DNA of 62,845 nt from Corallococcus carmarthensis (GCF_003611695.1 NZ_RAWE01000031.1:1-62845); one strand, 5' to 3'; shown: positions 1 to 11,652, counted from the first letter of the stretch. The notes: generated by a model from the sequence alone, not told the origin. Made by a program: numbers and translations.

Positions 1-3
1 TTT

Positions 4-119
<116 letters not shown>

Positions 120-132
120 TTCTTTTTTGAAA

Positions 133-165
133 GCCCCTGGTGCCGCAAGGCGCCAGGGGCTTTGT
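133..165 (+). terminator. Rho-independent terminator of the rrn operon
   Basis: A 12-bp stem, GCCCCTGGTGCC pairing with GGCGCCAGGGGC through one G-T wobble, closes a GCAA tetraloop and is followed by TTTGTCTTT. It lies 14 nt beyond the 5S gene. Confidence 0.9.
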
Positions 166-169
166 CTTT

Positions 170-490
170 GCGGGCTTGTTTCCCGCCTGCCGCCTCCTGG
201 CTTGAGCGCTGAATCGTGCTCGCCGGAGGGCTCATGGCCCCCAGGCTCGTGGGTTGATCTGGCCTGGTGAACGGTGGCCCTGAGCTCGCTTGGCGGGCGC
301 TGGGACCGTCTTGTGAAGGCGGGTGGGTCAGTTTTGGGGCAAGGAGGGGCCAAGTTCTCGGATTCCTTGGGGAATCGCGTCATCGTGGATGTTTGACCGC
401 CGTTCTCACTGGATCTAGAGTCTCTGCTCCCCCCGGTCTGCGCACCGCCTGCCGCGGTCCGTACTCGCCGGCGCCGGGCAGCCCCGCGAG
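170..490. other. Non-coding leader between rrn terminator and kinase gene
   Basis: No convincing gene is visible in these 320 bases; reading frames here have no family-like sequence. The stretch must contain the promoter of the downstream kinase, but I cannot identify a clear -35/-10 pair. No repeat or stable hairpin stands out. Confidence 0.5.
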
Positions 491-3280
491 ATGAAGAAGC
501 CGACCTTCTTTGGGAAGTACCTGCTCCTCGAGCGCGTCAACGTCGGCGGAATGGCCGAGGTCTTCATTGCGAAGGCCTTTGGCGTCGAAGGCTTCGAGCG
601 CATCCTCGCCATCAAGAAGATCCTCCCGACGATGGCGGAGGACGACGAGTTCATCACGATGTTCATCGATGAGGCGCGGATCAGCGTTCAGCTGAACCAC
701 GCCAACATCGTGCACATCCACGAGCTCGGGAAGCACGAGGACGCGTACTTCATCGCCATGGAGTACGTGGCGGGCCGTGACGTCCGCACGCTCCTGGAGC
801 GCTACCGTCGCCGCAAGGAGATCATGCCCACCGCACAGGCGGTGTTCATCGTCTCCAAGATGTGTGAGGGCCTGGACTACGCCCACCGCAAGAAGGACGC
901 GCGCGGCCAGGACCTGCACATCATCCACCGCGACGTGTCTCCGCAGAACATCCTCGTCTCGTACGAAGGCGAGGTGAAGATCATCGACTTTGGCATCGCC
1001 AAGGCCGCCAACCGTTCGCAGAAGACGCAGGCCGGCATTCTCAAGGGGAAGTTCGGCTACATGAGCCCGGAGCAGGTCCGGGGCATGCCCATCGACCGGC
1101 GCAGCGACATCTTCGCGGTCGGCGTGCTGCTCTACGAGATGCTCACGGGCGAGAAGCTCTTCGTGGGCGAGTCGGACTTCTCCACGCTGGAGAAGGTGCG
1201 CAACGCGGACATCCCGCTGCCGCGCGAGTTCAATCCGAACATCTCTTCGGGCCTGGAGAAGGTCGTCCTCAAGGCGCTCGCGCGCGAGCCCGAGGACCGC
1301 TACCAGTGGGCGTCGGACCTCCAGGAAGACCTGATGCGCTTCCTCCTCGCTGGGGACGCCATCTACTCGTCGAAGCACCTGTCCGGCTTCATGAAGGAGG
1401 CCTTCGCCGAGGACATGCTCCGCGAGGCGGAGAAGATGGAGCGCTACGCCTCCGTCGAGCGTCCGGACCAGATCGAGCATTCGGGAGTGACGGTTCCTCC
1501 TCCTCCGGCCGCGCCGCCCCGTGCGACCGCGCAGAAGAAGTCTCCCGCGCCTTCGGCCTCCGGCTCTCCCGTGGGCCGCGCCTCCACGGCGCCCGCCCAG
1601 CCCGCGCCTGGCTACATCCCGCCGCCGTCCGCTGAAGAACTGGCGGAGATGGATGGCGCCGCGGACAAGACGCAGATCGTCGACTCCACGCACACGTTCC
1701 GCGCTCCGGAGACGCGGATCGCGGACAGCAGCGTCGTCGTGGATGACAGCATCACCGGCCGTTCGGCGAACCCCATCGACCGGGCCGGGCACCACACCAG
1801 CGCCTCTCCCTATGCCCAGGAGGACGGCGCTCGCGGCAAGGGCAAGAGCGGTCCCAAGTCCCAGGTCATCATCGGGGACGAGGGCGGCGAGGCCTATGCC
1901 GGCGCGACCATGATTGGCCCGGCGCCGACGGCGCCGCCTTCGCGCTCGCGCGGTGGTTCGGCGGCACCGGTGCTGGAGCCCGAGGAAGAGGAGACCACTG
2001 GCAACATCACCGTTCCGGTGGGCTCCCGTCACAATGGCCTGCGTCCCCAGGCGGCTGAGGCGGACGACCCGGACGGCGCCTACGACGACCAGGGCGACGA
2101 GTACGATCGCGACGGTCAGGAGGACTACGGAGACGAAGGGCATGACGGCGAAGAGCCGCCCTACGACGACGAGGCCGACGGCCCGGCGACCATCCCCCAG
2201 AAGGCTTCCAAGATGGCGAAGCCGGCCCCGGCCGCCAAGGTCGAGGCCAAGGCCAAGGCGAAGCCCCCCGCCGGACCGAAGAAGCCGCTGCCCAAGCCCG
2301 CCATCATCGGCATGGCCGCGGGCGTGGCCCTGCTGCTCATCGTGGGCGTGGTCTTCGTGGTCCGTGGGGCGTCCACGGGCTCCGTGAACTTCGTCGCGCC
2401 CGTGGGCGCCACCGTCCTCGTGGATGGTGAGCCCGTGAACGCCAACCAGGTCATCGAGCTCTCCGCCGGGCTCCACAACGTGACCGCCTCGGCGCCGGGC
2501 TACCAGCCCGTGACGCAGCAGATCGAGGTCACCGCCGGGCAGGCCGCGGCCCCCATCCTCCTCAGCCTGAAGTCGGATGCTCCGCCTCCGAAGCCTCCGG
2601 AGCCCAAGCCTCCTGAGACCAAGGAGCCGACTCCCACGCCGCCGCCAGTGGTGGAAAACACGCCGCCGCCCACGACGCCGGAGCCGCCTCCGGAGAAGCC
2701 CGTCGAGCCGCCCGCGCCCAAGACGTTCACCGCGCTGTTCGAAGGGCAGGAGGGCGCGGAGATCACCGTCGACGGCAAGTCCCTGGGCAAGCTGCCCGGG
2801 GCGAAGCTCGGCGACCTGGAGATGGGCAAGAAGTACACCTTCACGGCGAAGCGCACCGGCTTCAAGCCGTTCTCCGGCGACTTCTCGTCCAACGGGGACA
2901 CCGAAGTGCGGGTCTCCGTGGACATGGTGGCCGAAGCTCCGCCGCCTGAGCCGAAGCCGAAGCCCCCGCCTCCGGAGCCGAAGCCCAAGCCTCCGCCCGT
3001 GGCCACGACGCCCACGCCGAAGCCTCCGTCCACCCCGAAGCCCACCGCCGCTGCCGCGATGGGCAAGTTCGCCTGCAGCACGTCGCCGGCGGGCGCTCAA
3101 ATCTGGGTGGATGGGAAGAACACGGGGCGCGTGACCCCTGTGCCGCTGGGCAATCCGCTGACGCTGCCGGTGGGCAAGCGCAAGGTCGTCTTCAAGCTCA
3201 ACGGGAAGTCGACCAAGCCACAGGTGGTGGCCGTTGAGGCGGAAGGCGTGGCCAAGCTCATCAACGTCAAAGTGGAATGA
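491..3280 (+). CDS. Membrane Ser/Thr protein kinase with PEGA repeats
   Basis: Hanks-type kinase that phosphorylates Ser/Thr on unidentified targets. The N-terminal ~280 residues hold the catalytic domain: glycine-rich loop GGMAEVF, ATP-anchoring K42 (AIKK), catalytic loop HRDVSPQN with D148, metal-binding D166 in DFGIAK, and the GYMSPEQ activation-segment end. A Pro/Ala-rich and acidic linker of about 300 residues follows. One membrane segment lies at about 603-626 (IIGMAAGVALLLIVGVVF). The outer part carries three PEGA-like beta modules (signature VDGEPV, VDGKSLG, WVDGKNTG) separated by Pro-Lys-rich spacers, suggesting binding to cell wall or surface structures. This layout is typical of the expanded myxobacterial kinase set. 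The gene stands alone after the rrn operon. The target and signal cannot be told from sequence. Confidence 0.93.
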   Translation: MKKPTFFGKYLLLERVNVGGMAEVFIAKAFGVEGFERILAIKKILPTMAEDDEFITMFIDEARISVQLNHANIVHIHELGKHEDAYFIAMEYVAGRDVRTLLERYRRRKEIMPTAQAVFIVSKMCEGLDYAHRKKDARGQDLHIIHRDVSPQNILVSYEGEVKIIDFGIAKAANRSQKTQAGILKGKFGYMSPEQVRGMPIDRRSDIFAVGVLLYEMLTGEKLFVGESDFSTLEKVRNADIPLPREFNPNISSGLEKVVLKALAREPEDRYQWASDLQEDLMRFLLAGDAIYSSKHLSGFMKEAFAEDMLREAEKMERYASVERPDQIEHSGVTVPPPPAAPPRATAQKKSPAPSASGSPVGRASTAPAQPAPGYIPPPSAEELAEMDGAADKTQIVDSTHTFRAPETRIADSSVVVDDSITGRSANPIDRAGHHTSASPYAQEDGARGKGKSGPKSQVIIGDEGGEAYAGATMIGPAPTAPPSRSRGGSAAPVLEPEEEETTGNITVPVGSRHNGLRPQAAEADDPDGAYDDQGDEYDRDGQEDYGDEGHDGEEPPYDDEADGPATIPQKASKMAKPAPAAKVEAKAKAKPPAGPKKPLPKPAIIGMAAGVALLLIVGVVFVVRGASTGSVNFVAPVGATVLVDGEPVNANQVIELSAGLHNVTASAPGYQPVTQQIEVTAGQAAAPILLSLKSDAPPPKPPEPKPPETKEPTPTPPPVVENTPPPTTPEPPPEKPVEPPAPKTFTALFEGQEGAEITVDGKSLGKLPGAKLGDLEMGKKYTFTAKRTGFKPFSGDFSSNGDTEVRVSVDMVAEAPPPEPKPKPPPPEPKPKPPPVATTPTPKPPSTPKPTAAAAMGKFACSTSPAGAQIWVDGKNTGRVTPVPLGNPLTLPVGKRKVVFKLNGKSTKPQVVAVEAEGVAKLINVKVE

Positions 3281-3396
3281 ACGGACGCACTGCGCCATGG
3301 GGCATCTTGTGCCCCTGGCGATTGTTGAGCAGGGATGTCGGGGGGCAGGCTATGACGCCTCGCCCACGACGCTCCTTACGTTGAGGTGATGTGTCC

Positions 3397-4767
3397 ATGA
3401 GCACGATGTCCACTCGAGGCAAGCCCGACGCTGGCCCCGCGCAGCAGCCTTTCACCTATCCCCTCCGCAAGGAGTTCGTGGAGCCCGACTGGCGGCGCAT
3501 CCCCGGCTACAAGGACGTCACCGAGGCCGAGTGGGAGAGTTCGGTGTGGCAGCGCAAGCACACCGTCAAGAACCTGCGCGAGCTGCGGGCGACGCTCGGA
3601 GCGCTGCTGCCGGACGACCTGGCCGTGAGCATGGAGTTGGACCAGAAGGAGCGGGCGACGATGTCCATCCTCGTCCCGCCCCAGATGCTCAACACCATGA
3701 ACCTGGAGGACCTGTGGAGCGACCCGGTCCGCAGGTACATGTTGCCGGCGCTCGCCGACCGCCGCACGGACTGGGCCAACCACCCGCGCGCCAGCCGTGA
3801 CAGCCTCCACGAGGCGGACATGTGGGTCGTCGAAGGCCTGACGCACCGCTATCCGACGAAGGTGCTGGCGGAGATGCTGCCCACGTGCCCGCAGTACTGC
3901 GGCCACTGCACGCGCATGGACCTGGTGGGCAACGACGTCCCGCAGGTGTCCAAGCACAAGTTCGCGACGGGGCAGAAGGAGCGCTATGAGCAGATGTTGG
4001 ACTACCTGCGCCGCACGCCCACCGTGCGCGACGTGGTGGTGTCCGGCGGCGACATCGCGAACCTGCCCATCCAGGCGCTGGAGCCGTTCGTCAGCGCGCT
4101 GATGGACATCCCGAACATCCGCGACATCCGCCTGGCGTCCAAGGGGCTCATGGCGCTGCCGCAGCACTTCCTCCAGGACAGCGTCCTGGCGGGCCTGGAC
4201 CGGCTGGCGAAGAAGGCCGTGGAGCGCGGCGTGGACCTGGCGCTGCACACGCACGTCAACCACGCGCAGCAGCTCACGCCGCTGGTGGGCAAGGCCGTGC
4301 GCAAGCTGCTCGACATGGGCTTCCGCGACGTGCGCAACCAGGGCGTGCTGCTGCGGGGCGTGAACGACAGTCCCAAGGCGCTGCTGGACCTGTGCTTCAC
4401 GCTGCTCGACCACGCGAAGATCCTGCCGTACTACTTCTACATGTGCGACATGATCCCCAACAGCGAGCACTGGCGGCTGTCGGTGGCGCAGGCACAGAAG
4501 CTCCAGCACGACATCATGGGCTACATGCCAGGCTTCGCCACGCCGCGCATCGTCTGCGACGTGCCGTTCGTGGGGAAGCGGTGGATCCACCAGGTGGCGG
4601 AGTACGACCGCGAGCGCGGCATCTCCTACTGGACCAAGAACTACCGCACGAGCGTGGAAGCGAACGACCCCGGCGCACTTGATCGGAAGTACGAGTACTA
4701 CGATCCCATCGACACGCTGCCGGAGTCCGGCCAGGCGTGGTGGCGGGAGCAGCCCAAGGCCGCGTGA
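3397..4767 (+). CDS. KamA-family radical SAM protein (divergent aminomutase 1)
   Basis: Member of the lysine 2,3-aminomutase family, which uses a [4Fe-4S] cluster, SAM and PLP to move an amino group between neighbouring carbons. The cluster motif is C164-PQY-C168-GH-C171, and VSGGDIANLP follows as expected. The PLP-lysine region, usually GGGGK, reads CDVPFVGK here; the Asp and K394 are kept but the glycine run is lost, so substrate or activity may differ. An in-frame GTG at 3391 is possible, but the ATG at 3397 lies 10 nt after GAGG (3383-3386) and is preferred. Its stop overlaps the next gene's start, so the two are translationally coupled. Confidence 0.85.
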   Translation: MSTMSTRGKPDAGPAQQPFTYPLRKEFVEPDWRRIPGYKDVTEAEWESSVWQRKHTVKNLRELRATLGALLPDDLAVSMELDQKERATMSILVPPQMLNTMNLEDLWSDPVRRYMLPALADRRTDWANHPRASRDSLHEADMWVVEGLTHRYPTKVLAEMLPTCPQYCGHCTRMDLVGNDVPQVSKHKFATGQKERYEQMLDYLRRTPTVRDVVVSGGDIANLPIQALEPFVSALMDIPNIRDIRLASKGLMALPQHFLQDSVLAGLDRLAKKAVERGVDLALHTHVNHAQQLTPLVGKAVRKLLDMGFRDVRNQGVLLRGVNDSPKALLDLCFTLLDHAKILPYYFYMCDMIPNSEHWRLSVAQAQKLQHDIMGYMPGFATPRIVCDVPFVGKRWIHQVAEYDRERGISYWTKNYRTSVEANDPGALDRKYEYYDPIDTLPESGQAWWREQPKAA

Positions 4768-6002
4768 TGGATTCCTCCGCGGGCGCGACGGCGCCCATGT
4801 CGTCTCCCCGTCCCTCGCTCAGTGCCGAGGGCCGGGCCCGGTTGTTCCCCTCCGTGACCGACGCGGAGTGGACGGACTGGCGCTGGCAGCAGCGTCACTC
4901 GGTGCGCAACCTGGAGCAGCTGGAGCGCTACGTGCGCCTGACCGCGGAAGAGCGCGCCGGGGTGCAGGAGACGTCCTCGCTGTTCCGGATTGGCATCAGC
5001 CCGTACTACCTGTCCCTCATCGATCCGGAGCACGCGTCGTGCCCGGTGCGCATGCAGTCGATTCCCGTGCGCGCGGAGGCACGGGTGCGGCCCGGGGAGC
5101 TGGAGGATCCGCTCGGCGAGGACAAGACGCGCCCCGAGGAGTGCATCGTCCACAAGTATCCGGACCGGGTGCTGTTCCTGGCCCTCGATACGTGCTCGGT
5201 CTACTGCCGCCACTGCACGCGGCGGCGCATCACCAAGGGCGGCGAGGCGGAGCTCACCAAGGATCAGATGCGCCGGGGCATCGACTACGTGCGCAACCAC
5301 CCGGAGGTGCGCGATGTGCTCATCTCCGGAGGCGATCCGTTCCTCCTGAGCGAGGAGCGGCTGGAGTCACTGCTCGCGCCGCTGAGCGAGATTCCGCACG
5401 TGGAGATGATCCGCATCGGGACGCGCGTGCCGGTGGTGCTGCCCATGCGCGTCACCGATTCGCTGGCGCGCCTGCTGCGCCGGTACGCGCCCGTCTACGT
5501 CATCACCCACTTCAACCACCCGAAGGAAGTGACGCCCGAGGCCCGTGAGGCGTGCGAGCGGCTGGTGGATCATGGCGTGCCGGTGGAGAACCAGGCCGTG
5601 CTGATGCGGCAGCTCAACTCGGATGCGCGCATCATCAAGGAGCTGTCGCATGTGCTCCTGCGCAGCCGCGTACGCCCGTACTACCTGCACCAGATGGACG
5701 TCGCGGAAGGGTGCGAGCACCTGCGCACGCCCATCGCCAAGGGGCTGGAGATCCTCCAGCAGCTTCGCGGGCACACCAGCGGGCTCGCGGTGCCGCACCT
5801 CGCGGTGGACCTGCCGGGTGGGGGAGGGAAGGTCACCCTCCAGCCTGACTACGTCATCGAGCGGGGCGAGCGGGAGACCCTGTTCCGCAACTACAAGGGC
5901 CAGACCTACGCCTACCCGGAGCCGGAGGAGACCGACTGCTCCTGCCCGTACGACGAGGTGTGGCAGGCGCGGTCGCGGGAGCTGGGTTCCAGAAGCCGCT
6001 GA
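4767..6002 (+). CDS. kamA: KamA-family lysine 2,3-aminomutase-like protein (2)
   Basis: Radical SAM/PLP aminomutase, expected to convert L-lysine (or a related amino acid) to its beta isomer. The cluster cysteines are C143-SVY-C147-RH-C150, followed by ISGGDPFLLS. The PLP lysine K355 sits in the canonical DLPGGGGK motif. At 411 residues it matches bacterial KamA, and the C-terminus keeps a DCSCPYDE motif resembling the zinc-cysteine region of clostridial enzymes. The start ATG shares its A with the TGA of the preceding paralogue (TGATG), so both are one transcription and translation unit. It converges on the minus-strand gene at 6011. The exact substrate (lysine, glutamate or arginine) is not decided by sequence. 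Confidence 0.88.
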   Translation: MDSSAGATAPMSSPRPSLSAEGRARLFPSVTDAEWTDWRWQQRHSVRNLEQLERYVRLTAEERAGVQETSSLFRIGISPYYLSLIDPEHASCPVRMQSIPVRAEARVRPGELEDPLGEDKTRPEECIVHKYPDRVLFLALDTCSVYCRHCTRRRITKGGEAELTKDQMRRGIDYVRNHPEVRDVLISGGDPFLLSEERLESLLAPLSEIPHVEMIRIGTRVPVVLPMRVTDSLARLLRRYAPVYVITHFNHPKEVTPEAREACERLVDHGVPVENQAVLMRQLNSDARIIKELSHVLLRSRVRPYYLHQMDVAEGCEHLRTPIAKGLEILQQLRGHTSGLAVPHLAVDLPGGGGKVTLQPDYVIERGERETLFRNYKGQTYAYPEPEETDCSCPYDEVWQARSRELGSRSR

Positions 6003-6010
6003 CCGCGGGA

Positions 6011-6610
6011 CTACTTGCCGCGGCGCGAGGACTTGGACGACTTCCGGCCGCCGGACTTCGTCGGCGTACCCGCGGCTTCGCCAATCTCCACGACCGGCGC
6101 GCTGGGCGCGGTCGGCGCGGTCTCCAGGCTGCTGTCGACGTCGACGACGGGCTCCGCGCCCTCCTCGGACTCCAGCTCCACGGGGTCCGCGTCGCTGAAG
6201 CCCTGCTGGATGTGGACCTCGCCGTCGCCCTTGCGCTTCTTCGCCTCGGCTTCCTTGTCGGCCTTGGCCTTGTCGTCGAGCCGCTTGGCCTCGTTGGCGA
6301 CGCGCTGGTTGTCTTCAGGCGTCATCCGGGCCGTGAAGGTCGCGTAGTCCTTCGCGGAGACGCCGTGCTTCTCCATGACCTTGGCGGATTCCTTCTGCTG
6401 GTCGCGGATGGACTGGCCTCGCTCCGCGTTGCTCATCTCCGAAGGTTTCCGGTTGCCGAAATCGGCGTTCACCTTCGCCTGGGCCGCGGCCTCATCGCGC
6501 TGGATGGCCGCCACCTTCTCCGGCGTCAGGCCTTCCTCCTCCGCCGCGAGGGCAGGGGTCGCCAGCACGAGCGACGAGACCGCGAGCATCAACGAGAGAC
6601 GGGGGTTCAT
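6011..6610 (-). CDS. Secreted Lys/Glu-rich hypothetical protein
   Basis: I do not recognise a family. The start at 6610 gives a clean signal peptide (MNPRLSLMLAVSSLVLATPALA, cleaved after ALA), making it a periplasmic or exported protein of 199 residues. The middle is charged and probably helical (KADKEAEAKKRK); the end is acidic and then basic (GRKSSKSSRRGK). A Met five codons upstream is possible but gives a poorer signal. It converges on the KamA pair with an 8-nt gap, and the two genes behind it run in the same direction. Confidence 0.75.
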   Translation of the reverse strand: MNPRLSLMLAVSSLVLATPALAAEEEGLTPEKVAAIQRDEAAAQAKVNADFGNRKPSEMSNAERGQSIRDQQKESAKVMEKHGVSAKDYATFTARMTPEDNQRVANEAKRLDDKAKADKEAEAKKRKGDGEVHIQQGFSDADPVELESEEGAEPVVDVDSSLETAPTAPSAPVVEIGEAAGTPTKSGGRKSSKSSRRGK

Positions 6611-6673
6611 GGGGAGGCTCCTCAATCCGGCCCATCATAGGCACGGAGTCAGAGCCGACGCATGGCCGGTTCT

Positions 6674-7021
6674 TCAGGGCGCCTGACACCGCGTGCAGCC
6701 GTCGCCCGCGCCCGCGCACTGCTCGCGGGCCCTGGCGCAGCGCGGCGGGAGGTCATCCCGGTCCGCTTGCTGTTCCACGAGGCCGCAGAGCTCTTCCGCC
6801 GTGGCGCACGTCTTCGCGGAGACGTCGCACTGCTGCGCGCACGTCAGGTCGTCACCCTGCTCGCGGGCCCGGAGCTCGTCGAGGCGGGCCTCGATGCCGT
6901 CGAGGGTCGCGTCGTCATCCCCGGCCACCCGGGTGTCCACGTGCTTCGCGCAGCCCGCCAGCGCGATTCCTGCCGTGAGGAGGGCCAGCCATGACCGGGT
7001 CGCTCGCATGGTCCTACCCAT
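6674..7021 (-). CDS. Small cysteine-rich lipoprotein
   Basis: Short lipoprotein of about 115 residues. The start at 7021 (MGRTMRATRS; the second Met at 7009 is equally possible) leads into a hydrophobic stretch ending in the lipobox LAGC. The mature part has eight further cysteines in spaced pairs (CAQQC, CATAEELC, CARAREQC, CTRC), which suggests a disulfide-bonded fold in the cell envelope. No family is recognised. It is followed on the same strand by the secreted protein at 6011 and preceded by the gene at 7048. Confidence 0.7.
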   Translation of the reverse strand: MGRTMRATRSWLALLTAGIALAGCAKHVDTRVAGDDDATLDGIEARLDELRAREQGDDLTCAQQCDVSAKTCATAEELCGLVEQQADRDDLPPRCARAREQCAGAGDGCTRCQAP

Positions 7022-7047
7022 ATGCGCCCGCTCGTGGCCGCGTCCAG

Positions 7048-7596
7048 TCAGCGGCGTTCGGGGGAGCGCATGCGGCGCTCGGGGCGGGGCTCGGGTTCCG
7101 GCGGACGGCTCCAGTAGAGCCAGGCCGTGAGCGCCAGGAGCGCGGCCACCGCCAGCCTCCGCAGCCATTCCTCCCGCGCCCTTCCAGGGGATTCCGCGTC
7201 GGCTTCCGCGGCCCGGGCCAGCGCGGTCTCAACCTCCGGTCCCAGCTCATGCATCCGACGGCACAGCCACGCCACGGGCGCGAGCGGCACCGGCACGGGC
7301 GCGGTGTCCTTCTCCACGGCCACGGCCAGCATCCGCTCCCAGGCAGTGGCTTCCTCCTGGCTTTCAGGAGGCCTTGTGGACAGCCCCAGCTGACGGGCCA
7401 GGGCGACCGCGGAACGGAGCAGGAGCGCCGAGAAGGCGTTGCTGGAGATCCCGTACCAGGCCGTGCACTCCGGCAGCGGGCGGCGCTCCACGAGCCGGCG
7501 GATGAGCACGGCCGCCGTGCGGGGCTCCAGCTCGCGCAGGGCCGCGACGAGGGTCTCGGGGGACAGGCGGGCGGCATCGGGGACAGAGGCGGTCAC
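7048..7596 (-). CDS. Membrane-anchored protein with sigma-region-4-like helices
   Basis: A 182-residue protein starting at a GTG. Residues ~15-70 (LEPRTAAVLIRRLVERRPLP, then ECTAWYGISSNAFSALLLRSA) have the spacing of the sigma-70 region 4 helix-turn-helix: a leucine-rich first helix, then a shorter helix, turn and recognition-like helix. A single membrane helix lies near the C-terminus (LAVAALLALTAWLYW), followed by a basic tail. It might be a membrane-tethered regulator or a remnant of an ECF-type sigma factor; no true region 2 is present, so it cannot act as a sigma factor alone. It heads a run of three minus-strand genes and is divergent from the SpoIID-like gene. Confidence 0.6.
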   Translation of the reverse strand: MTASVPDAARLSPETLVAALRELEPRTAAVLIRRLVERRPLPECTAWYGISSNAFSALLLRSAVALARQLGLSTRPPESQEEATAWERMLAVAVEKDTAPVPVPLAPVAWLCRRMHELGPEVETALARAAEADAESPGRAREEWLRRLAVAALLALTAWLYWSRPPEPEPRPERRMRSPERR

Positions 7597-7710
7597 GGGG
7601 CTCCATTCTGCGGCATCCGCCTGGGGTTTTCGCGGGCTCCTGCCGTTGGCGTGCCCCGCCGCCTGGCCGATTTCTTGAGGCGGATCGCCCCGCCCCTAGA
7701 CTGTTGGACC

Positions 7711-8817
7711 ATGTTGCAACGTGTGGCACTGCTGCTGCTCCTGCTCGCGTCGTCGCGGGCGTTCGCCGTGGAGACGATGCGCATTGCCATGGACGACCCC
7801 GGCGAAGAGGTCCGCGTGAGCGGCCGGGGCCTGGGCTTCGGACCCGATGCCGAGGACAGCAGCTTCGTCGCCATCAACGCCGGGCAGGCCACCGTGCGCC
7901 GCCGCAACGGCAAGCTGGAGGTCAACGGGGCGCCTGTCATCGGGGACGCCATCCGCTTTCGCGGCGGCATGGAGGCCACCGACGCGGGCGGTCCCGGCAA
8001 CGAGCCCCTCAAGGCGGGCAACGCGCAGGTGCGCGGCGACGTCGTCGTGCGCCTCTTCAAGAGCAGCCTCCAGCTCATCAACGTCATCCCCCTGGAGGAC
8101 TACCTCGCGGCGGTGCTCGGCAGCGAGATGCCCGTGTCCTTTCCCCTGGAGGCCCTCAAGGCCCAGGCAGTGGCCGCCCGGACGTACGCGCTGCAGAAGA
8201 AGCTGGACGCGTATGGGGCCGCCTTCCACATGGGCAGCAGCGTGCTCCATCAGGTGTACGGCGGCGTCAACCGCGAGGACGCCAAGACGCGCGCCGCCGT
8301 GGAGGCCACGCGCGGCGAGGTGCTCACGTACGACCTGGCCCCCATCGAGGCGTATTTTCATGCCTCCTGTGGCGGGCACACCGAGTCCGGCCAGGACGCC
8401 CTCCAGCGGAACCTGCCATACCTGCAGCCCGTCGACTGCCCCTGCGGCAAGCTGCCCGCCAGCCGCTGGTCCGCGACCCTCCCCGAAGCGGAGCTGCGCA
8501 AGGCGCTGAAGTCCTCGCCGGACGGCATGCGCGTCACCGGCCGCACGCCCACGCACCGGGTGACCCGCGTGACGCTGGCGGATGGCACCGTGGTGGACGG
8601 CGTGCAGTTCCGCCGCAAGCTGGGCTACACGCGCCTCAAGAGCCTGGACTTCGACGTGGAAGCCTCCGGCAAGAACTACGTGTTCACCGGACGTGGCTTC
8701 GGCCACGGGGCGGGGCTGTGCCAGTGGGGCGCCAAGGCCTTCGCCGACCAGGGCAAGACGTACCGGGAAATCCTTTCCCACTACTACCCGGGCGCCGAGT
8801 TCCAGCAGCTCTACTGA
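7711..8817 (+). CDS. SpoIID/LytB-domain protein
   Basis: Exported cell-wall protein of the SpoIID/LytB family; SpoIID is a lytic transglycosylase acting on stem-peptide-free glycan. The ATG at 7711 starts a signal peptide (MLQRVALLLLLLASSRAFA). The family core follows: LEDYLAAVLGSEMP, then FPLEALKAQAVAARTYAL, the YFHASCGG segment, and the terminal RGFGHGAGLCQWGA block. Length (368 aa) fits stand-alone SpoIID-like proteins of Gram-negative bacteria, where the role is likely in peptidoglycan remodelling, possibly during sporulation. It lies 51 nt ahead of queA on the same strand and may be co-transcribed with it. Confidence 0.88.
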   Translation: MLQRVALLLLLLASSRAFAVETMRIAMDDPGEEVRVSGRGLGFGPDAEDSSFVAINAGQATVRRRNGKLEVNGAPVIGDAIRFRGGMEATDAGGPGNEPLKAGNAQVRGDVVVRLFKSSLQLINVIPLEDYLAAVLGSEMPVSFPLEALKAQAVAARTYALQKKLDAYGAAFHMGSSVLHQVYGGVNREDAKTRAAVEATRGEVLTYDLAPIEAYFHASCGGHTESGQDALQRNLPYLQPVDCPCGKLPASRWSATLPEAELRKALKSSPDGMRVTGRTPTHRVTRVTLADGTVVDGVQFRRKLGYTRLKSLDFDVEASGKNYVFTGRGFGHGAGLCQWGAKAFADQGKTYREILSHYYPGAEFQQLY

Positions 8818-8868
8818 CGCCCTCGCCGGTTCCGTGAGGGCGCGGGGGCTGCTACAAGCGCCAACCCC

Positions 8869-11150
<2,282 letters not shown>

Positions 11151-11301
11151 GCGGGCAAAGGGATTGCCGCGCTTCCGGCGTTCACTTGCTCACATGGGGC
11201 GCCCTTGCTAAGAGGCCACCCTTTCGGATGTTTTGCCCCCACCCATACGCCGGGTCGGGGCCGCTTTCCCGAGTCCTCCCTTTCGAACGACGAGGCAGTT
11301 C

Positions 11302-11652
11302 GTGGCTGACAGTTTCCTGATTCTCGCGCAGGCCGGGGCCGGTTCCCCCCTGGGGACCTTCGGCTTCCTCGCCGTGCTGGTGGCCATCATGTACTTCGTG
11401 ATGATCCGCCCCCAGCAGAAGCAGCTCAAGGAGCACCGCAACCTGCTCGCGGGGCTGAAGAAGGGCGATGACGTCGTGACGTCCGGCGGCATCCTCGGGC
11501 GCATCCACCAGGTGGACGACTCCACCGTGACGCTGGAAATCGCCAGCGGGGTGCGCGTGCGCGTGCTCAAGACGGCTGTCAGTGCGAAGGGTACCGTTCC
11601 GGTGGCGGGCGCCCCGGCGGCGGCCCCCGCTGAGAAGAAGGAGGAGAAGTAA
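11302..11652 (+). CDS. yajC: Preprotein translocase subunit YajC
   Basis: Small membrane partner of SecDF in the Sec holotranslocon. One membrane helix (FGFLAVLVAIMYFVMI) is followed by the hallmark RPQQKQLKEH and the cytoplasmic beta domain (GDDVVTSGGILG). A GTG at 11302, 7 nt behind the GAGG at 11292-11295, gives a 116-residue protein of normal size; frames further upstream lack support. The TAA stop shares its last base with the ATG of secD. Confidence 0.93.
   Translation: MADSFLILAQAGAGSPLGTFGFLAVLVAIMYFVMIRPQQKQLKEHRNLLAGLKKGDDVVTSGGILGRIHQVDDSTVTLEIASGVRVRVLKTAVSAKGTVPVAGAPAAAPAEKKEEK

Noticed and set aside
380-3298. Very long minus-strand reading frame opposite the kinase gene
   Set aside because: It is an Arg/His/Leu-rich shadow of a GC-rich gene; the plus strand has clear kinase motifs.
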